A DNA stretch of 15,152 bases from an uncultured Kineothrix sp. (lineage in GTDB: Bacteria > Bacillota > Clostridia > Lachnospirales > Lachnospiraceae): assembly GCA_910588855.1 (NCBI GenBank), contig CAJUSR010000043.1, forward strand, positions 1 to 15,152, read 5' to 3'. Shown here one piece after another: positions 6,070 to 14,158 of the stretch. The notes beneath the pieces are model-generated. The model saw nothing but the letters and a program-made list of their open reading frames with translations, was not told the DNA's origin and ran no database searches. Numbering within the stretch: the first letter of the stretch is position 1; every line of letters begins with the position of its first letter. A program made the position numbers and the translations under genes.

Positions 6070-6159
6070 ATAGTGCGTCTTTCTATAGTACAGCTTTTTA
6101 TAGTGCATCTTTTTATACTGCAGCTTTTTATACTGCAGCTTTTTATAGTACATCTTTGA
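6070..6159. repeat. 15-bp tandem repeats behind the permease gene
   Basis: Six contiguous 15-bp units run from 6070 to 6159. Typical units are ATAGTGCATCTTTTT and ATACTGCAGCTTTTT on the plus strand; two adjacent units (6115-6129, 6130-6144) are identical. On the minus strand the period equals five codons, and the frame of the permease gene stays open through the whole array after its TGA stop. Confidence 0.88.
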
Positions 6160-6182
6160 AGGAGCTGTTCTTTTATTCCATA

Positions 6183-7097
6183 TCACTCCTTATTCCAGCC
6201 TTCTACCGTTTCTTTCAATTCCTGAAGGGTATCTCTAAACCGTTTGGAAACCATTGTGGGGTTCCCTTTAATCATCTGCCTTTTATAAAAATCTTTTATC
6301 GACCTGAGCTGTATCCTATTTTCTACATTTATCCGATATTTCATACGCAATTCCTGAATCTCTTCTTTGATTCCGTCAGGATATAAGGAAACCTCGTTTT
6401 GTATTTTCTCCTTTAAGCCGCCAAGCCGCTCCTCAATACCGTCAATCAACTCATCAATCCTCTGGCTGCGCTCCTGCCTTTTTATCTCACGTTCCTCATT
6501 GGACACTGCAATAATTACATCCAAACGTTTTTGCACCCGTTCCAGCTCTTCTCTTGCTGCTTCCATCTTAACAAGGATATCCCGCAAATCGATAGCTGTC
6601 TTGAAGGATAAGGTAAAGTCCGCCACAATGTATACCGTCAATACATAGGTCATCACTGTAAGGGCTCCGCCCGGGATGGCAAGCATAAGCTGTTCTACCG
6701 GTTTATGGACTACCCTTGTCATAAGGATAGTCAGCCCGCCCCACGCCAACGTGGAACTTAAACAAATTTGCCCCTGAAAATTAAATTTCTGGTTGGAATA
6801 GTCCCAATATCTTACTTTAAATAATGCTTCCATCACAACGCCTGTCACATATTCCAAAGCTGTGGCCCCAATACACCCGGCAATATAAGTAAGCAGTATA
6901 TTGTGCTGGAATGGCATGGAAACCACCAACATCATGATAGCCCCGCTTCCGTACAAAGGTAAAAACGGTCCCCGCATAAATCCCCGGTTTACCAATTTCC
7001 TCTTTTTCAGAGAAACATAAGAAGACTCAAAGCACCAACCGAAAAGACAATAAAAATAAAAGAAAAACAGCCATTGTACCATAGTATACGAATACAT
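6183..7097 (-). CDS. PF06541-type membrane protein ('putative ABC transporter permease', CmpB-like), 304 aa
   Basis: An integral membrane protein with about five N-terminal membrane helices (roughly residues 4-20, 41-60, 67-90, 112-132 and 142-168) and a cytosolic C-terminal half that is a long charged coiled coil (about 175-260). The conserved family features are the first helix FFYFYCLFGWCFESSYV, the loop RGFMRGPFLPLYGSGA, and EYVTGVVMEALFKVRYWDYS with an NFQGQICL segment after it. These match the 'putative ABC-transporter type IV' family, whose transport role has not been shown. The start is ATG 7095-7097, with AAAGGAGG 5 nt upstream; a longer frame from 7130 would include this ribosome binding site. 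It is the last gene of the minus cluster, 116 bp after ylmH. The frame continues open 45 codons beyond the TGA. Confidence 0.85.
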   Translation of the reverse strand: MYSYTMVQWLFFFYFYCLFGWCFESSYVSLKKRKLVNRGFMRGPFLPLYGSGAIMMLVVSMPFQHNILLTYIAGCIGATALEYVTGVVMEALFKVRYWDYSNQKFNFQGQICLSSTLAWGGLTILMTRVVHKPVEQLMLAIPGGALTVMTYVLTVYIVADFTLSFKTAIDLRDILVKMEAAREELERVQKRLDVIIAVSNEEREIKRQERSQRIDELIDGIEERLGGLKEKIQNEVSLYPDGIKEEIQELRMKYRINVENRIQLRSIKDFYKRQMIKGNPTMVSKRFRDTLQELKETVEGWNKE

Positions 7098-7213
7098 AGA
7101 ATCCTCCTTTGTATAAAGTCTGCCCCGCATCGCCGCTTGGCAAACAACACAAAAAAATTATGCAAATAGCTTCCGCACAAGCAAAAGCAATGTGCAAAAC
7201 CTGTAAAAGCCAT

Positions 7214-7984
7214 CTATTTGTATATACCTGCCGAAACGCTCCATTTGCCTTTTTTCGTTTCGTGCCCTGCGCCGTAATAGATAAAACGGCCATGACCTCG
7301 TACGGAAACTATATCGCCGCTTTTCAGGATATAACTGTTGTTTTCGTTCAGCCTGCCGTTTACATACACTTTTTTCCCTATAAACAGCTCTAAACTTTGG
7401 TTTCTGGATAACCGGAAAACTTTTGCAATCATCCCGTCCGCCCTTTCCGAGGCTACGGTAAAGCATACCCTTTCCGGCTCTTTTACCGGAAGCTCTTTGC
7501 TTGCATCCGCCAAAATGCATTTTACATTCGTATGCTTTACCTTTTCCAAACTTTCCATAATATATGGAGCAATCTTTTCCGTACAAAATACATAAGCGGA
7601 TTTCCCCTCCATAAGGATATCCCCCACGGCGCCCCTGTCTATGCCAAGGTTCATCAACGCCCCAAGGAAATCCCGATGAGTCAGGGTATCCGCAAATTTT
7701 TCCATCAGCGGCCTTATGGACAGGCAGGCAATGGGGAAATCTTCTTCATAACCAATATTTTCCGAATCCCCAAACCGAAGCATCTGCCTTTCACAGCCTT
7801 CCCTGCCGCCGTACAGCATAAACCCCGCCGCCATTTCCCTGGATGGCATACTATAAAAAGCATCCTGTTCCGCCATGCCCAAAAAACCGGTGTAAGTATA
7901 AATATTATGTTCATAAGACTTTCTTGCAAGCTCTGCCAGCCGCTTTTTCAACTGTTGTAATTCCTTCTCGCTCTCCGCCGCCAT
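7214..7984 (-). CDS. ylmH: YlmH-family S4-domain RNA-binding protein, 256 aa
   Basis: YlmH is an S4-domain protein of Firmicutes and cyanobacteria; it is known from the ylm/divIVA cell-division region and has been linked to rescue of obstructed ribosomes. The diagnostic segment is LTHRDFLGALMNLGIDRG (101-118) with GDI after it, preceded by YTYTGFLGMAEQD (29-41). The S4 domain covers about residues 177-236 (SERADGMIAKVFRLSR, then VYVNGRLNENNSYILKSGDI and GHGRF). I chose ATG 7982-7984, which has AAGGGA 6 nt upstream; an in-frame TTG at 8015-8017 would add 11 residues but its GGGAAGG is only 3 nt away. Here the gene lies behind two metal GTPases rather than beside divIVA or sepF. Confidence 0.9.
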   Translation of the reverse strand: MAAESEKELQQLKKRLAELARKSYEHNIYTYTGFLGMAEQDAFYSMPSREMAAGFMLYGGREGCERQMLRFGDSENIGYEEDFPIACLSIRPLMEKFADTLTHRDFLGALMNLGIDRGAVGDILMEGKSAYVFCTEKIAPYIMESLEKVKHTNVKCILADASKELPVKEPERVCFTVASERADGMIAKVFRLSRNQSLELFIGKKVYVNGRLNENNSYILKSGDIVSVRGHGRFIYYGAGHETKKGKWSVSAGIYK

Positions 7985-8038
7985 ATCTTTTCCCTTTTCT
8001 TCATTGGGCCGGAACAAGCGCCTTCCCTGTTCCCCGCC

Positions 8039-8968
8039 TCATAGAAAACTGATAATCTCTTCCTCCGGCGCTGTGGTTTTCTTTACGCTGATTGCATTAA
8101 GCACCGGCCCTTCTCCATTGTAATCCGCAAAATACTCTTGCTTCACCACTGCAGTAACTTCCACCCACTGCTTTTCTTCCAAAGAATCCGTATCCCCATA
8201 GGCGCAGGCAAAGCCAAGGAAAGCCATATCTTCCGCACAGCAGGTCATAGCCATCCTTCCCGGCACAAAAAAACCTTTCGGGAAATTTTTCGGCTTCAGC
8301 ACCATAGCCGTAAACTTCACTTTTTTTCCGACATACCGCTCCAAATGATCCAAAGAATCCAAGTACCATATGCCGAACCCCTGATTATCCAATGCAATAA
8401 TTTCGTCGTCCAGACAATAGGGAAGGTCGTCCTCCATAATTTCGTCGACTTCCCCCTCGGAAGTTTCAAATACAATATCCGCCTTTTGGTTAATCGCCTT
8501 GATATTCCTTTTATAACTGTTTAAATCTTCAATGCCGTCGCAACGGTTAAAAATAATCAGCTCCGACTTCCGCACCATCTCCGCCAGCAGCGTTTTCATA
8601 TTGTTAAAATACATCGGGAATGTAGAAGCGTCAATCGTTGTCACCTGCTGCTCTATCGTCCAATGCCAGGGCAGCTTCATATTTTTATAGTTCCACATGC
8701 CGTTATACTCTATAATGATTCGCTCCGGCTTATGCTTTTTCTCAAGCTCTATGAGATGGGAAGGGGTAAAATCCTCTTCGTTTTCTATTAGCTCCAGTTC
8801 TGTCCTGCTTACCTTCAATAACGTTTCGCCGTACTCGCTTTCCCCTTCTTCGCAAAGAATCAGGAGGGTTTTCCCCTTTACCTGAAAATACGGCTGTTCC
8901 AATGTATAAGCGATAAATTCCGTCTTACCGCTTTCCAAAAATCCGTTGATAACATAAACCGGTTTCAT
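8039..8968 (-). CDS. CobW/COG0523-type GTPase fused to a YcgQ-like (TIGR03943) C-terminal domain, 309 aa
   Basis: The N-terminal half is a P-loop GTPase of the CobW class: GFLESGKT (9-16) is Walker A, RIIIEYNG (83-90) the Walker B strand and NRCD (141-144) the guanine-specificity motif. The CxCC metal site of canonical COG0523 proteins is absent (the equivalent strand reads LILCEEGE). From about residue 211 the protein changes to a beta domain, GKKVKFTAMVLKP, PGRMAMTCCAEDMAFLGFA, QWVEVTAVVK, which resembles the C-terminal domain of YcgQ/TIGR03943 proteins, partners of the YcgR permease in zinc-regulated operons. ATG 8966-8968 has AAAGGAAGG 6 nt upstream. It lies 57 bp after the His-rich GTPase and 54 bp before ylmH. 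Metal handling is inferred from family and neighbour. Confidence 0.85.
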   Translation of the reverse strand: MKPVYVINGFLESGKTEFIAYTLEQPYFQVKGKTLLILCEEGESEYGETLLKVSRTELELIENEEDFTPSHLIELEKKHKPERIIIEYNGMWNYKNMKLPWHWTIEQQVTTIDASTFPMYFNNMKTLLAEMVRKSELIIFNRCDGIEDLNSYKRNIKAINQKADIVFETSEGEVDEIMEDDLPYCLDDEIIALDNQGFGIWYLDSLDHLERYVGKKVKFTAMVLKPKNFPKGFFVPGRMAMTCCAEDMAFLGFACAYGDTDSLEEKQWVEVTAVVKQEYFADYNGEGPVLNAISVKKTTAPEEEIISFL

Positions 8969-9025
8969 CTATGACCTTCCTTTCTTTCCAATCACTGCCG
9001 TTTCCTTCTTTTCTTCCGATATGGA

Positions 9026-10342
9026 TTATTTTTGGAATAGTTTTTTCAGGTTGTCCTCTACAAGCTTTGAACCGATTACACAAATTTTCCCTGTCACATC
9101 CGGCTTCCCTTCCCTGATATCGCATTCACCCGGCACATAATCGAAATATACCCAGCTTCCATTCCCGGAAGGAACCATCCCCTTTGCACGAAGGACAAAT
9201 CCATATTCTTTTTCCTGTTCCAGTTCTTCTAACAGTTTTTGGATTTCCTCTTCCGTGTAAGCGGCAGGTGTCTCCATTCCCCAACTGGTAAATACTTCGT
9301 CCGCATGGTGGTGATGCCCATCGTGGTCGTGGTGCCCGTGGCTATGATTGTGGTTGCATTCTCCGCCATGTTCTCCGTGGTGGTGGCTGTGACCGCATTC
9401 TCCGTCGTGTTCTCCGTGGTGGTGTTCATGACCGTGGCAACACTCTTCGCCCTCTTCCCCATGATGGTGGTCATATCCATGATTGCATTCCCCGTCGTGT
9501 TCCCCGTGGTGGTGACCATGTCCATGACAGCACTCTTCTCCTTCTTCTCCATGATGATGCCCATGTCCGTGGCAGCACTCCCCGTCTTCTTCTCCGTGGT
9601 GGTGTCCATGGCCGTGACCGCATTCCCCGTCCTGTTCTCCATGATGGTGGCCATGACAGCCGCATGTGCAGTCCGGGCCGTGATCGTGATGATGTTCATT
9701 TTCATGTTTCCTGCGCACTTCTTCCATCAATTCCGCTTCCAAATCTTTTGCGCCTTCTATTGTCTCTAAAATATCCCTGCCGTCCAGTTCTTCCCAAGGA
9801 GTTGTAACAATGGTCGCTTTCCGGTTATGCTCACTTATCATTGCCAAACATGCCTCCAGCTTTTGCCCGCTGATTTTCCCTGTCCGGCTTAAAATAATTG
9901 TTCCTGCATGTTCAATCTGATTTGTAAAAAATTCCCCGAAATTTTTCATATACATTTTACATTTCATGGCATCCACTACTGCCACGGCACTGTTAAGCTG
10001 CACCTCTTCTTCGGACACCACACCCTCTACCGCTTTCATGACATCGGAAAGTTTCCCGACCCCTGACGGCTCTATCAATATCCGCTCCGGCGCATAAGTA
10101 TCCAATACTTCTTTCAGCGAAGCCCCAAAATCCCCTACCAGCGAACAACAGATGCAGCCGGAATTCATCTCTTTGATTTCTATCCCCGCTTCTTTTAAGA
10201 AACCGCCGTCAATACCGATTTCACCAAATTCATTTTCTATCAGCACTACTTTCGTATCTGCCAAAGCCTCCTTTAAAAGCTTCTTTATCAACGTTGTTTT
10301 CCCGGCTCCCAAAAAACCGGATACGATATCAATTTTCGTCAT
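9026..10342 (-). CDS. COG0523 (CobW/ZNG1-like) GTPase with a long His/Cys-rich metal-binding insert, 438 aa
   Basis: A P-loop GTPase metallochaperone. Walker A is GFLGAGKTT (9-17), the metal-binding CxCC is in SGCICCSL (61-68), and the Walker B strand is RILIEPSG (87-94). The usual NKxD motif is replaced by SRTG (152-155). Residues 216-346 are an insert with dozens of histidines and many cysteines, made of 15-residue repeats; residues about 350-437 are the CobW C-terminal domain. Family knowledge: such proteins deliver or allocate zinc, cobalt or nickel, and the insert would bind or store metal. The start ATG 10340-10342 has GGAGC 11 nt away, a rather long spacing; the nearer ATG is out of frame. 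A TTGACA promoter lies at 10394-10422. First gene of the minus cluster. Confidence 0.93.
   Translation of the reverse strand: MTKIDIVSGFLGAGKTTLIKKLLKEALADTKVVLIENEFGEIGIDGGFLKEAGIEIKEMNSGCICCSLVGDFGASLKEVLDTYAPERILIEPSGVGKLSDVMKAVEGVVSEEEVQLNSAVAVVDAMKCKMYMKNFGEFFTNQIEHAGTIILSRTGKISGQKLEACLAMISEHNRKATIVTTPWEELDGRDILETIEGAKDLEAELMEEVRRKHENEHHHDHGPDCTCGCHGHHHGEQDGECGHGHGHHHGEEDGECCHGHGHHHGEEGEECCHGHGHHHGEHDGECNHGYDHHHGEEGEECCHGHEHHHGEHDGECGHSHHHGEHGGECNHNHSHGHHDHDGHHHHADEVFTSWGMETPAAYTEEEIQKLLEELEQEKEYGFVLRAKGMVPSGNGSWVYFDYVPGECDIREGKPDVTGKICVIGSKLVEDNLKKLFQK
9350..9655 (-). repeat. 45-bp in-frame repeats coding for His/Cys-rich 15-residue units
   Basis: Residues 230-331 of the GTPase consist of about seven copies of a 15-residue unit of the type HGHHHGEEDGECCHG; five units are exactly 15 residues and the last two are slightly shorter. 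Each unit carries four to six histidines, one or two cysteines and several acidic residues. The DNA repeat has a 45-bp period and keeps an open frame on the opposite strand too, which is a by-product of the repeat and not a gene. Confidence 0.9.
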
Positions 10343-10393
10343 CGCCGCATCTGCTCCTTTCCAAAATGCATTCCAAACTATCTACACCTTTGT

Positions 10394-10422
10394 ATTTTGC
10401 ACTTGTTTTCCGGTAATGTCAA
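10394..10422 (-). promoter_or_regulatory. Promoter of the GTPase-ylmH cluster
   Basis: On the minus strand a perfect TTGACA (plus 10417-10422) is followed after 17 bp by CAAAAT (plus 10394-10399), a four-of-six match to the -10 consensus. Transcription would start about 45 bp before the first GTPase gene. I looked for a Zur-type palindrome around it and saw none. Confidence 0.5.
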
Positions 10423-10506
10423 GTTTTAGAAAACAACAGTAATCATCTTCCTCCCGATAAAAACTTCTGCCTCTTCCTACCCGTTTTGGTATTTTCCACT
10501 TTTAGA

Positions 10507-11808
10507 TTATTCCCTCCTGCCCTCCTTGTCAAACAATCCACCCATCGCCAATACCACTAAAAATGTAATCGCTTCCGCTGCAGGAAAAGACAACCATACC
10601 CCATTTAGCCCCCAAATCTTTGACATAAGGATAGCGCAGCCTACAATTGCAAAAACCCCCCTTAAAACCGATACCACAAAAGCCTTTGCTGCCCTATCCG
10701 TTGCCGAAAAATAACCTGCCAGCATAATATTGACGCCAGCCACAAGATAACCGAAAAAGTAAAGCCGCATACCGTTATGGGCGTAAAGCAAAAGCATATC
10801 ATTCCCTTCGCTATTGAATACCCCAATCAGCCAGTCGGTGCATCCCCAAATACCTATAATAATCATTGCCTGTACGGCAAGGGTAACCACAAGGCTGGCC
10901 TTTAATAATGTTCCCGTATCTTTTCTTTCCCCGCTTCCATAAGCACTGCTGATTAACGGCTGCGTTCCTTGTGAGATACCGTTAAAAATGGATATAGCTA
11001 CTAGCGATATATTGGCAATCACCCCGTAGGCCGCTATACCTGTATTACCCGCTATGCCAAGTATCAACGTATTAAATGCTATCGTTGTAATGGCAGACGA
11101 AATTTCCCCTACAAATGCAGCTACCCCAAACTGGCAACAAGACAACAAATGCTTAACAGACGGGAGTTTCCATCCAAACCCCACATGATTATGTTTCCCC
11201 AAATAATGAACACCGCATATCAACATAGTCACCATAGGAGATATCGCTGTCGCCAAAGCAGCCCCCGTCAGCCCTAACCCCATCGGGAACATTAAAATAT
11301 AATCAAAAACAATATTAAACACACTTCCGAAAAGTGCGCCAATCATTGCTATAGCCGGCGCATTGTCATTCCTTACAAACGCTGTAAACGTAAAATTCAT
11401 CATAAAAAGAGGGGCGCCGAATAAAATAATCCTAAGATAATCTTTCCCTAACTCTGCAATATCCTTATCCGCCCCCATAAAACGAAGCATTTGCTCTGGC
11501 ATAAACAGACCGAGCAGGATAAACGGAATACTTATAACAACGCACCAAAAAAGAGACTGCATAAAATAATAATCTATCTCCTTTTCCCCCTGTGCTTTTT
11601 TAATCGCATATCTTGTTGCAGAACCAATGCCAATCATAGAGCCAATCGCATAAATCAGCCCATAAACCGGCAGTTCCAGATTAAGCACCGTAAGCCCGTC
11701 CGCGCCTGCGCTCTTTGAAATAAAAAAAGTATCCGCAAGGATATAGACGGAAATCCCCAACATTCCGGCTACGCTTTGCGCTACATATTTCAAAAATCTC
11801 TTAACCAT
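10507..11808 (-). CDS. MATE-family multidrug efflux transporter, 433 aa
   Basis: A 12-helix antiporter of the MATE family that exports cationic or other small compounds using Na+ or H+ gradients. The N-terminus VAGMLGISVYILADTFFISK followed by NLELPVYGLIYAIGSMIGIG is characteristic of the MepA-like clostridial branch, and the duplicated six-helix layout is visible: the second half begins near GVAAFVGEISSAITTIAFNTL and repeats the pattern (ISQGTQPLISSAYGSG). Length is normal. I chose ATG 11806-11808, with GAGG 9 nt upstream; an in-frame GTG at 11821-11823 would add five residues but has no usable ribosome binding site. The substrate is not predictable. It is on the same strand as the GTPase cluster but 164 bp before it and separated by that cluster's promoter. 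Confidence 0.92.
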   Translation of the reverse strand: MVKRFLKYVAQSVAGMLGISVYILADTFFISKSAGADGLTVLNLELPVYGLIYAIGSMIGIGSATRYAIKKAQGEKEIDYYFMQSLFWCVVISIPFILLGLFMPEQMLRFMGADKDIAELGKDYLRIILFGAPLFMMNFTFTAFVRNDNAPAIAMIGALFGSVFNIVFDYILMFPMGLGLTGAALATAISPMVTMLICGVHYLGKHNHVGFGWKLPSVKHLLSCCQFGVAAFVGEISSAITTIAFNTLILGIAGNTGIAAYGVIANISLVAISIFNGISQGTQPLISSAYGSGERKDTGTLLKASLVVTLAVQAMIIIGIWGCTDWLIGVFNSEGNDMLLLYAHNGMRLYFFGYLVAGVNIMLAGYFSATDRAAKAFVVSVLRGVFAIVGCAILMSKIWGLNGVWLSFPAAEAITFLVVLAMGGLFDKEGRRE

Positions 11809-11901
11809 TTCTCTTACCCTCACTTACCCAATATTTTTGTACCACTTGCCAACCGGTTCCACCGCACTGACCCCTTAGTATTCCGATAATCCTTTTAAGG
11901 C

Positions 11902-11944
11902 AAAATCGTGTTCAGCATTGGCTTCCACGATTTTAGAGTCTCCT
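11902..11944. other. Hairpin in the gap before the MATE gene
   Basis: AAAATCGTG (11902-11910) and CACGATTTT (11936-11944) form a 9-bp stem with a 25-nt loop. Both arms end in A or T runs, so it could stop transcription weakly in either direction. The 370-bp gap 11824-12193 holds this hairpin, the terminator at 12040-12078 and two AACCGGTT palindromes (11851-11858, 12088-12095); I see no gene in it. Confidence 0.4.
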
Positions 11945-12039
11945 CTCCATCGTACAAAAGCCACTTGCACAATATTCTTTTGTGCAGTCTGCCAAGCACA
12001 CTGCCGAGAAGACCTTTTGACACCCGAATCCTATAAAGT

Positions 12040-12078
12040 AAAAAAATCCCGTATGCAAAATATAGCCTTGCATACGGG
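12040..12078 (-). terminator. Rho-independent terminator of the BceAB-type operon
   Basis: On the minus strand CCCGTATGCAA pairs perfectly over 11 bp with TTGCATACGGG (plus 12068-12078 and 12048-12058) around a 9-nt loop, followed at once by ATTTTTTTAC. This is a textbook intrinsic terminator, 115 bp beyond the permease stop at 12194. Confidence 0.85.
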
Positions 12079-12193
12079 AAGGGTCTCAACCGGTTGTTAG
12101 CACAAAGTGTATCAGGAATTATTTTTAAAGTCAAGGGGATGTTTTGCTAAAATATTTTGATAAAATGTTTTTATAAAAATTTTGGCTTTTTCA

Positions 12194-14158
12194 CTAATAT
12201 CCCCTCTCCGGCAGCACATTACGTTTTAAGTTCGTGTAGGCCAATAGGATGTAAAGGGTATAAATCAGAACAAACAAGCCAAACGCAATGCCCGTAATGG
12301 CAGCCGGGCTATTTAACCCCACCATTACGCCCGGCTCCGGCATCTTAGCCAGATTCAGGATAAAAGGCAGGCCGATTAGCACAGGCGGTACAGCCGGCAT
12401 TATATAATAAATGGCAAATTGCCACCGCAGCGCCTTTGCCATCTCCCTCCAATCCATGCCTAGTTTATGAAGCATCTCAAACTGGCGCTTATACCGCTCC
12501 GATTCGCTAAGTTGCTGAACGGTAAGGATAGTTGCCGCAGTTATGGTCAATGCCAAAGCCAGAAAATAAAGAGGGAATACAATGGCAGCAGTCATCACTG
12601 CCATATCGGCCTCTTCGGACGCCTTTGTATATATCGTATCATAAGTATCGGATTGCATATCCATTTTATAGTGGATTTCATAATGAATATCGTATAAGTC
12701 ATAAAACTGCTCCTCAACCACCGGATGTACCGTCTTGGCAGCATACCCCAAATGATGGAACGGCAAATCTTTGGCTAACTCATCCGGAACAACCAAAACA
12801 AATCCCACTCCATTACCTAATCCATCATCTTGTATCATATGCTCTGTATAAACACCTCCCCAATCCAAGACATCATCCCCTAAAGCAAGCGGCTGTTGAT
12901 AGCTTTTCAAAACGCCTTCCAGATAATCCATACAATGAATAAGGTACTGCCCGGGTTGCAAATGGACTGCCGGATAGCCTGCAATCTCACGCAATGCAGC
13001 ATAATCGCTGTAACGCATCACCGAATCCCGCTCATAACCATAGCTATAATAAGATGTATTCTTATTCAGGTAATCCATAACCTGAGTATTTTCCCCGCAG
13101 TACACTTTATATTGCAAAGATTTTTCCACAGGAATATTCTTTTCGATATAATCCGCATATTCCGTACGGAGCCGGTCGGTATCCTCCATTCCGATGTACA
13201 AGTCAAAACAGGCATTTTCCGCTGCTCTTCCTGCAAAAGTCCCATGAAACACCATCCCTGTTCCCTCAGAAATAAGAGTAGCCGTGAAAATCATGGATAT
13301 GGTGGCCATCAGCACACCCATAGTAGCCAACTTGGCGGCCAGAGTCCGAAATACAAGAAGATTCTGCCCTTTGTATTTCCGTGCCGGATGCCTGTCAAAA
13401 AATGCCGGAACACTGGAAGCAAAACTAGGGAAAAACCCATATAAACAAACAATTAAACTTCCTGCACCAAGAATACCCAGAAGAAAGTTTCCTGCCATAA
13501 TAAGGAAAGTCCCTGCAACACCCAATACGATGGAAACTGTAAAAAGTCTGCGGCGTTTCTGCCCCGTCTGGATAACCACACCTTCATTCAGTCTGTCAAA
13601 ATAAATCAAATCATATATTTTCATTTTTTTGATACGTTTACGGCTCCTTCGCAAAGCATACAAATAAATTAAAACAAAGTAAACGGCTGTCAGACCGACG
13701 GTCGGAAGGGAAAAAGTAAAAGAAAAACCATACGGCATCCCGAACAAAGAAAGCACAATGGCCCTCAATGCCTGAAAAAGCAAGTTCCCCACCAAAAGCC
13801 CTGACAGCAGCGCACATCCGCCCACCGCAAGATTCTCAAGAAAAAACAACCGCGCCACTTGCCTGTTTTCCAATCCGATAAGAATATAAGTACCCAATTC
13901 CCGGCTCCGGCGGGAAAGCATAAAATTAGTCGTATAAGACACTAACCATCCAAAAACACATACCACCACGATACTGGCCAATACAATGATGGACGGCATC
14001 TGAGCCATCCGTCTGGACAGATTGAGGATTTCCTGTGAAAATACCAGGCCGTTAAAAGCATAAAGCAAAGCGGCTGCCATAACGACAGAGACGAAGTAAA
14101 CCAGATAATCCCTCGCCTGCCGGCGGGCATTGCGTAAAGATAATTTAAATAACGTCAC
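12194..14158 (-). CDS. BceB-type ABC transporter permease (antimicrobial-peptide resistance), 654 aa
   Basis: The membrane component of a peptide-sensing and detoxifying ABC transporter. It has the BceB plan: a start of the form MTLFKLSLRNARRQARDYLVYF, an FtsX-like region with helices near 20-40, 55-77, 110-135, 153-170, 205-240 and 275-297, a large extracellular domain (about 305-518) unique to this class, then helices near 520-545, 580-603 and 615-640. Family proteins recognise peptide antibiotics such as bacitracin or lantibiotics and also control a BceS-type kinase. The start is set at GTG 14156-14158, because GGGAGGTGAT, complementary to the 16S 3' end, lies 8 nt before it; the ATG at 14162-14164 is inside that site. 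The gene overlaps the ATPase end by 14 bp, showing translational coupling. Confidence 0.9.
   Translation of the reverse strand: MTLFKLSLRNARRQARDYLVYFVSVVMAAALLYAFNGLVFSQEILNLSRRMAQMPSIIVLASIVVVCVFGWLVSYTTNFMLSRRSRELGTYILIGLENRQVARLFFLENLAVGGCALLSGLLVGNLLFQALRAIVLSLFGMPYGFSFTFSLPTVGLTAVYFVLIYLYALRRSRKRIKKMKIYDLIYFDRLNEGVVIQTGQKRRRLFTVSIVLGVAGTFLIMAGNFLLGILGAGSLIVCLYGFFPSFASSVPAFFDRHPARKYKGQNLLVFRTLAAKLATMGVLMATISMIFTATLISEGTGMVFHGTFAGRAAENACFDLYIGMEDTDRLRTEYADYIEKNIPVEKSLQYKVYCGENTQVMDYLNKNTSYYSYGYERDSVMRYSDYAALREIAGYPAVHLQPGQYLIHCMDYLEGVLKSYQQPLALGDDVLDWGGVYTEHMIQDDGLGNGVGFVLVVPDELAKDLPFHHLGYAAKTVHPVVEEQFYDLYDIHYEIHYKMDMQSDTYDTIYTKASEEADMAVMTAAIVFPLYFLALALTITAATILTVQQLSESERYKRQFEMLHKLGMDWREMAKALRWQFAIYYIMPAVPPVLIGLPFILNLAKMPEPGVMVGLNSPAAITGIAFGLFVLIYTLYILLAYTNLKRNVLPERGY

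Noticed and set aside
6183..7130. Longer start at 7130 for the PF06541 protein
   Set aside because: It would place the strong AAAGGAGG inside the coding region and add 11 residues not expected for the family.
9239..9769. Long plus-strand frame of 176 codons opposite the His-rich GTPase, rich in Val, Met and Phe like a membrane protein
   Set aside because: It is the complement of the His/Cys 45-bp repeat; it has no ribosome binding site, and the opposite strand shows a complete COG0523 protein.
11895..12134. 79-codon minus-strand frame between the BceAB-type operon and the MATE gene
   Set aside because: It runs through the operon terminator hairpin and lacks a ribosome binding site and protein-like composition.
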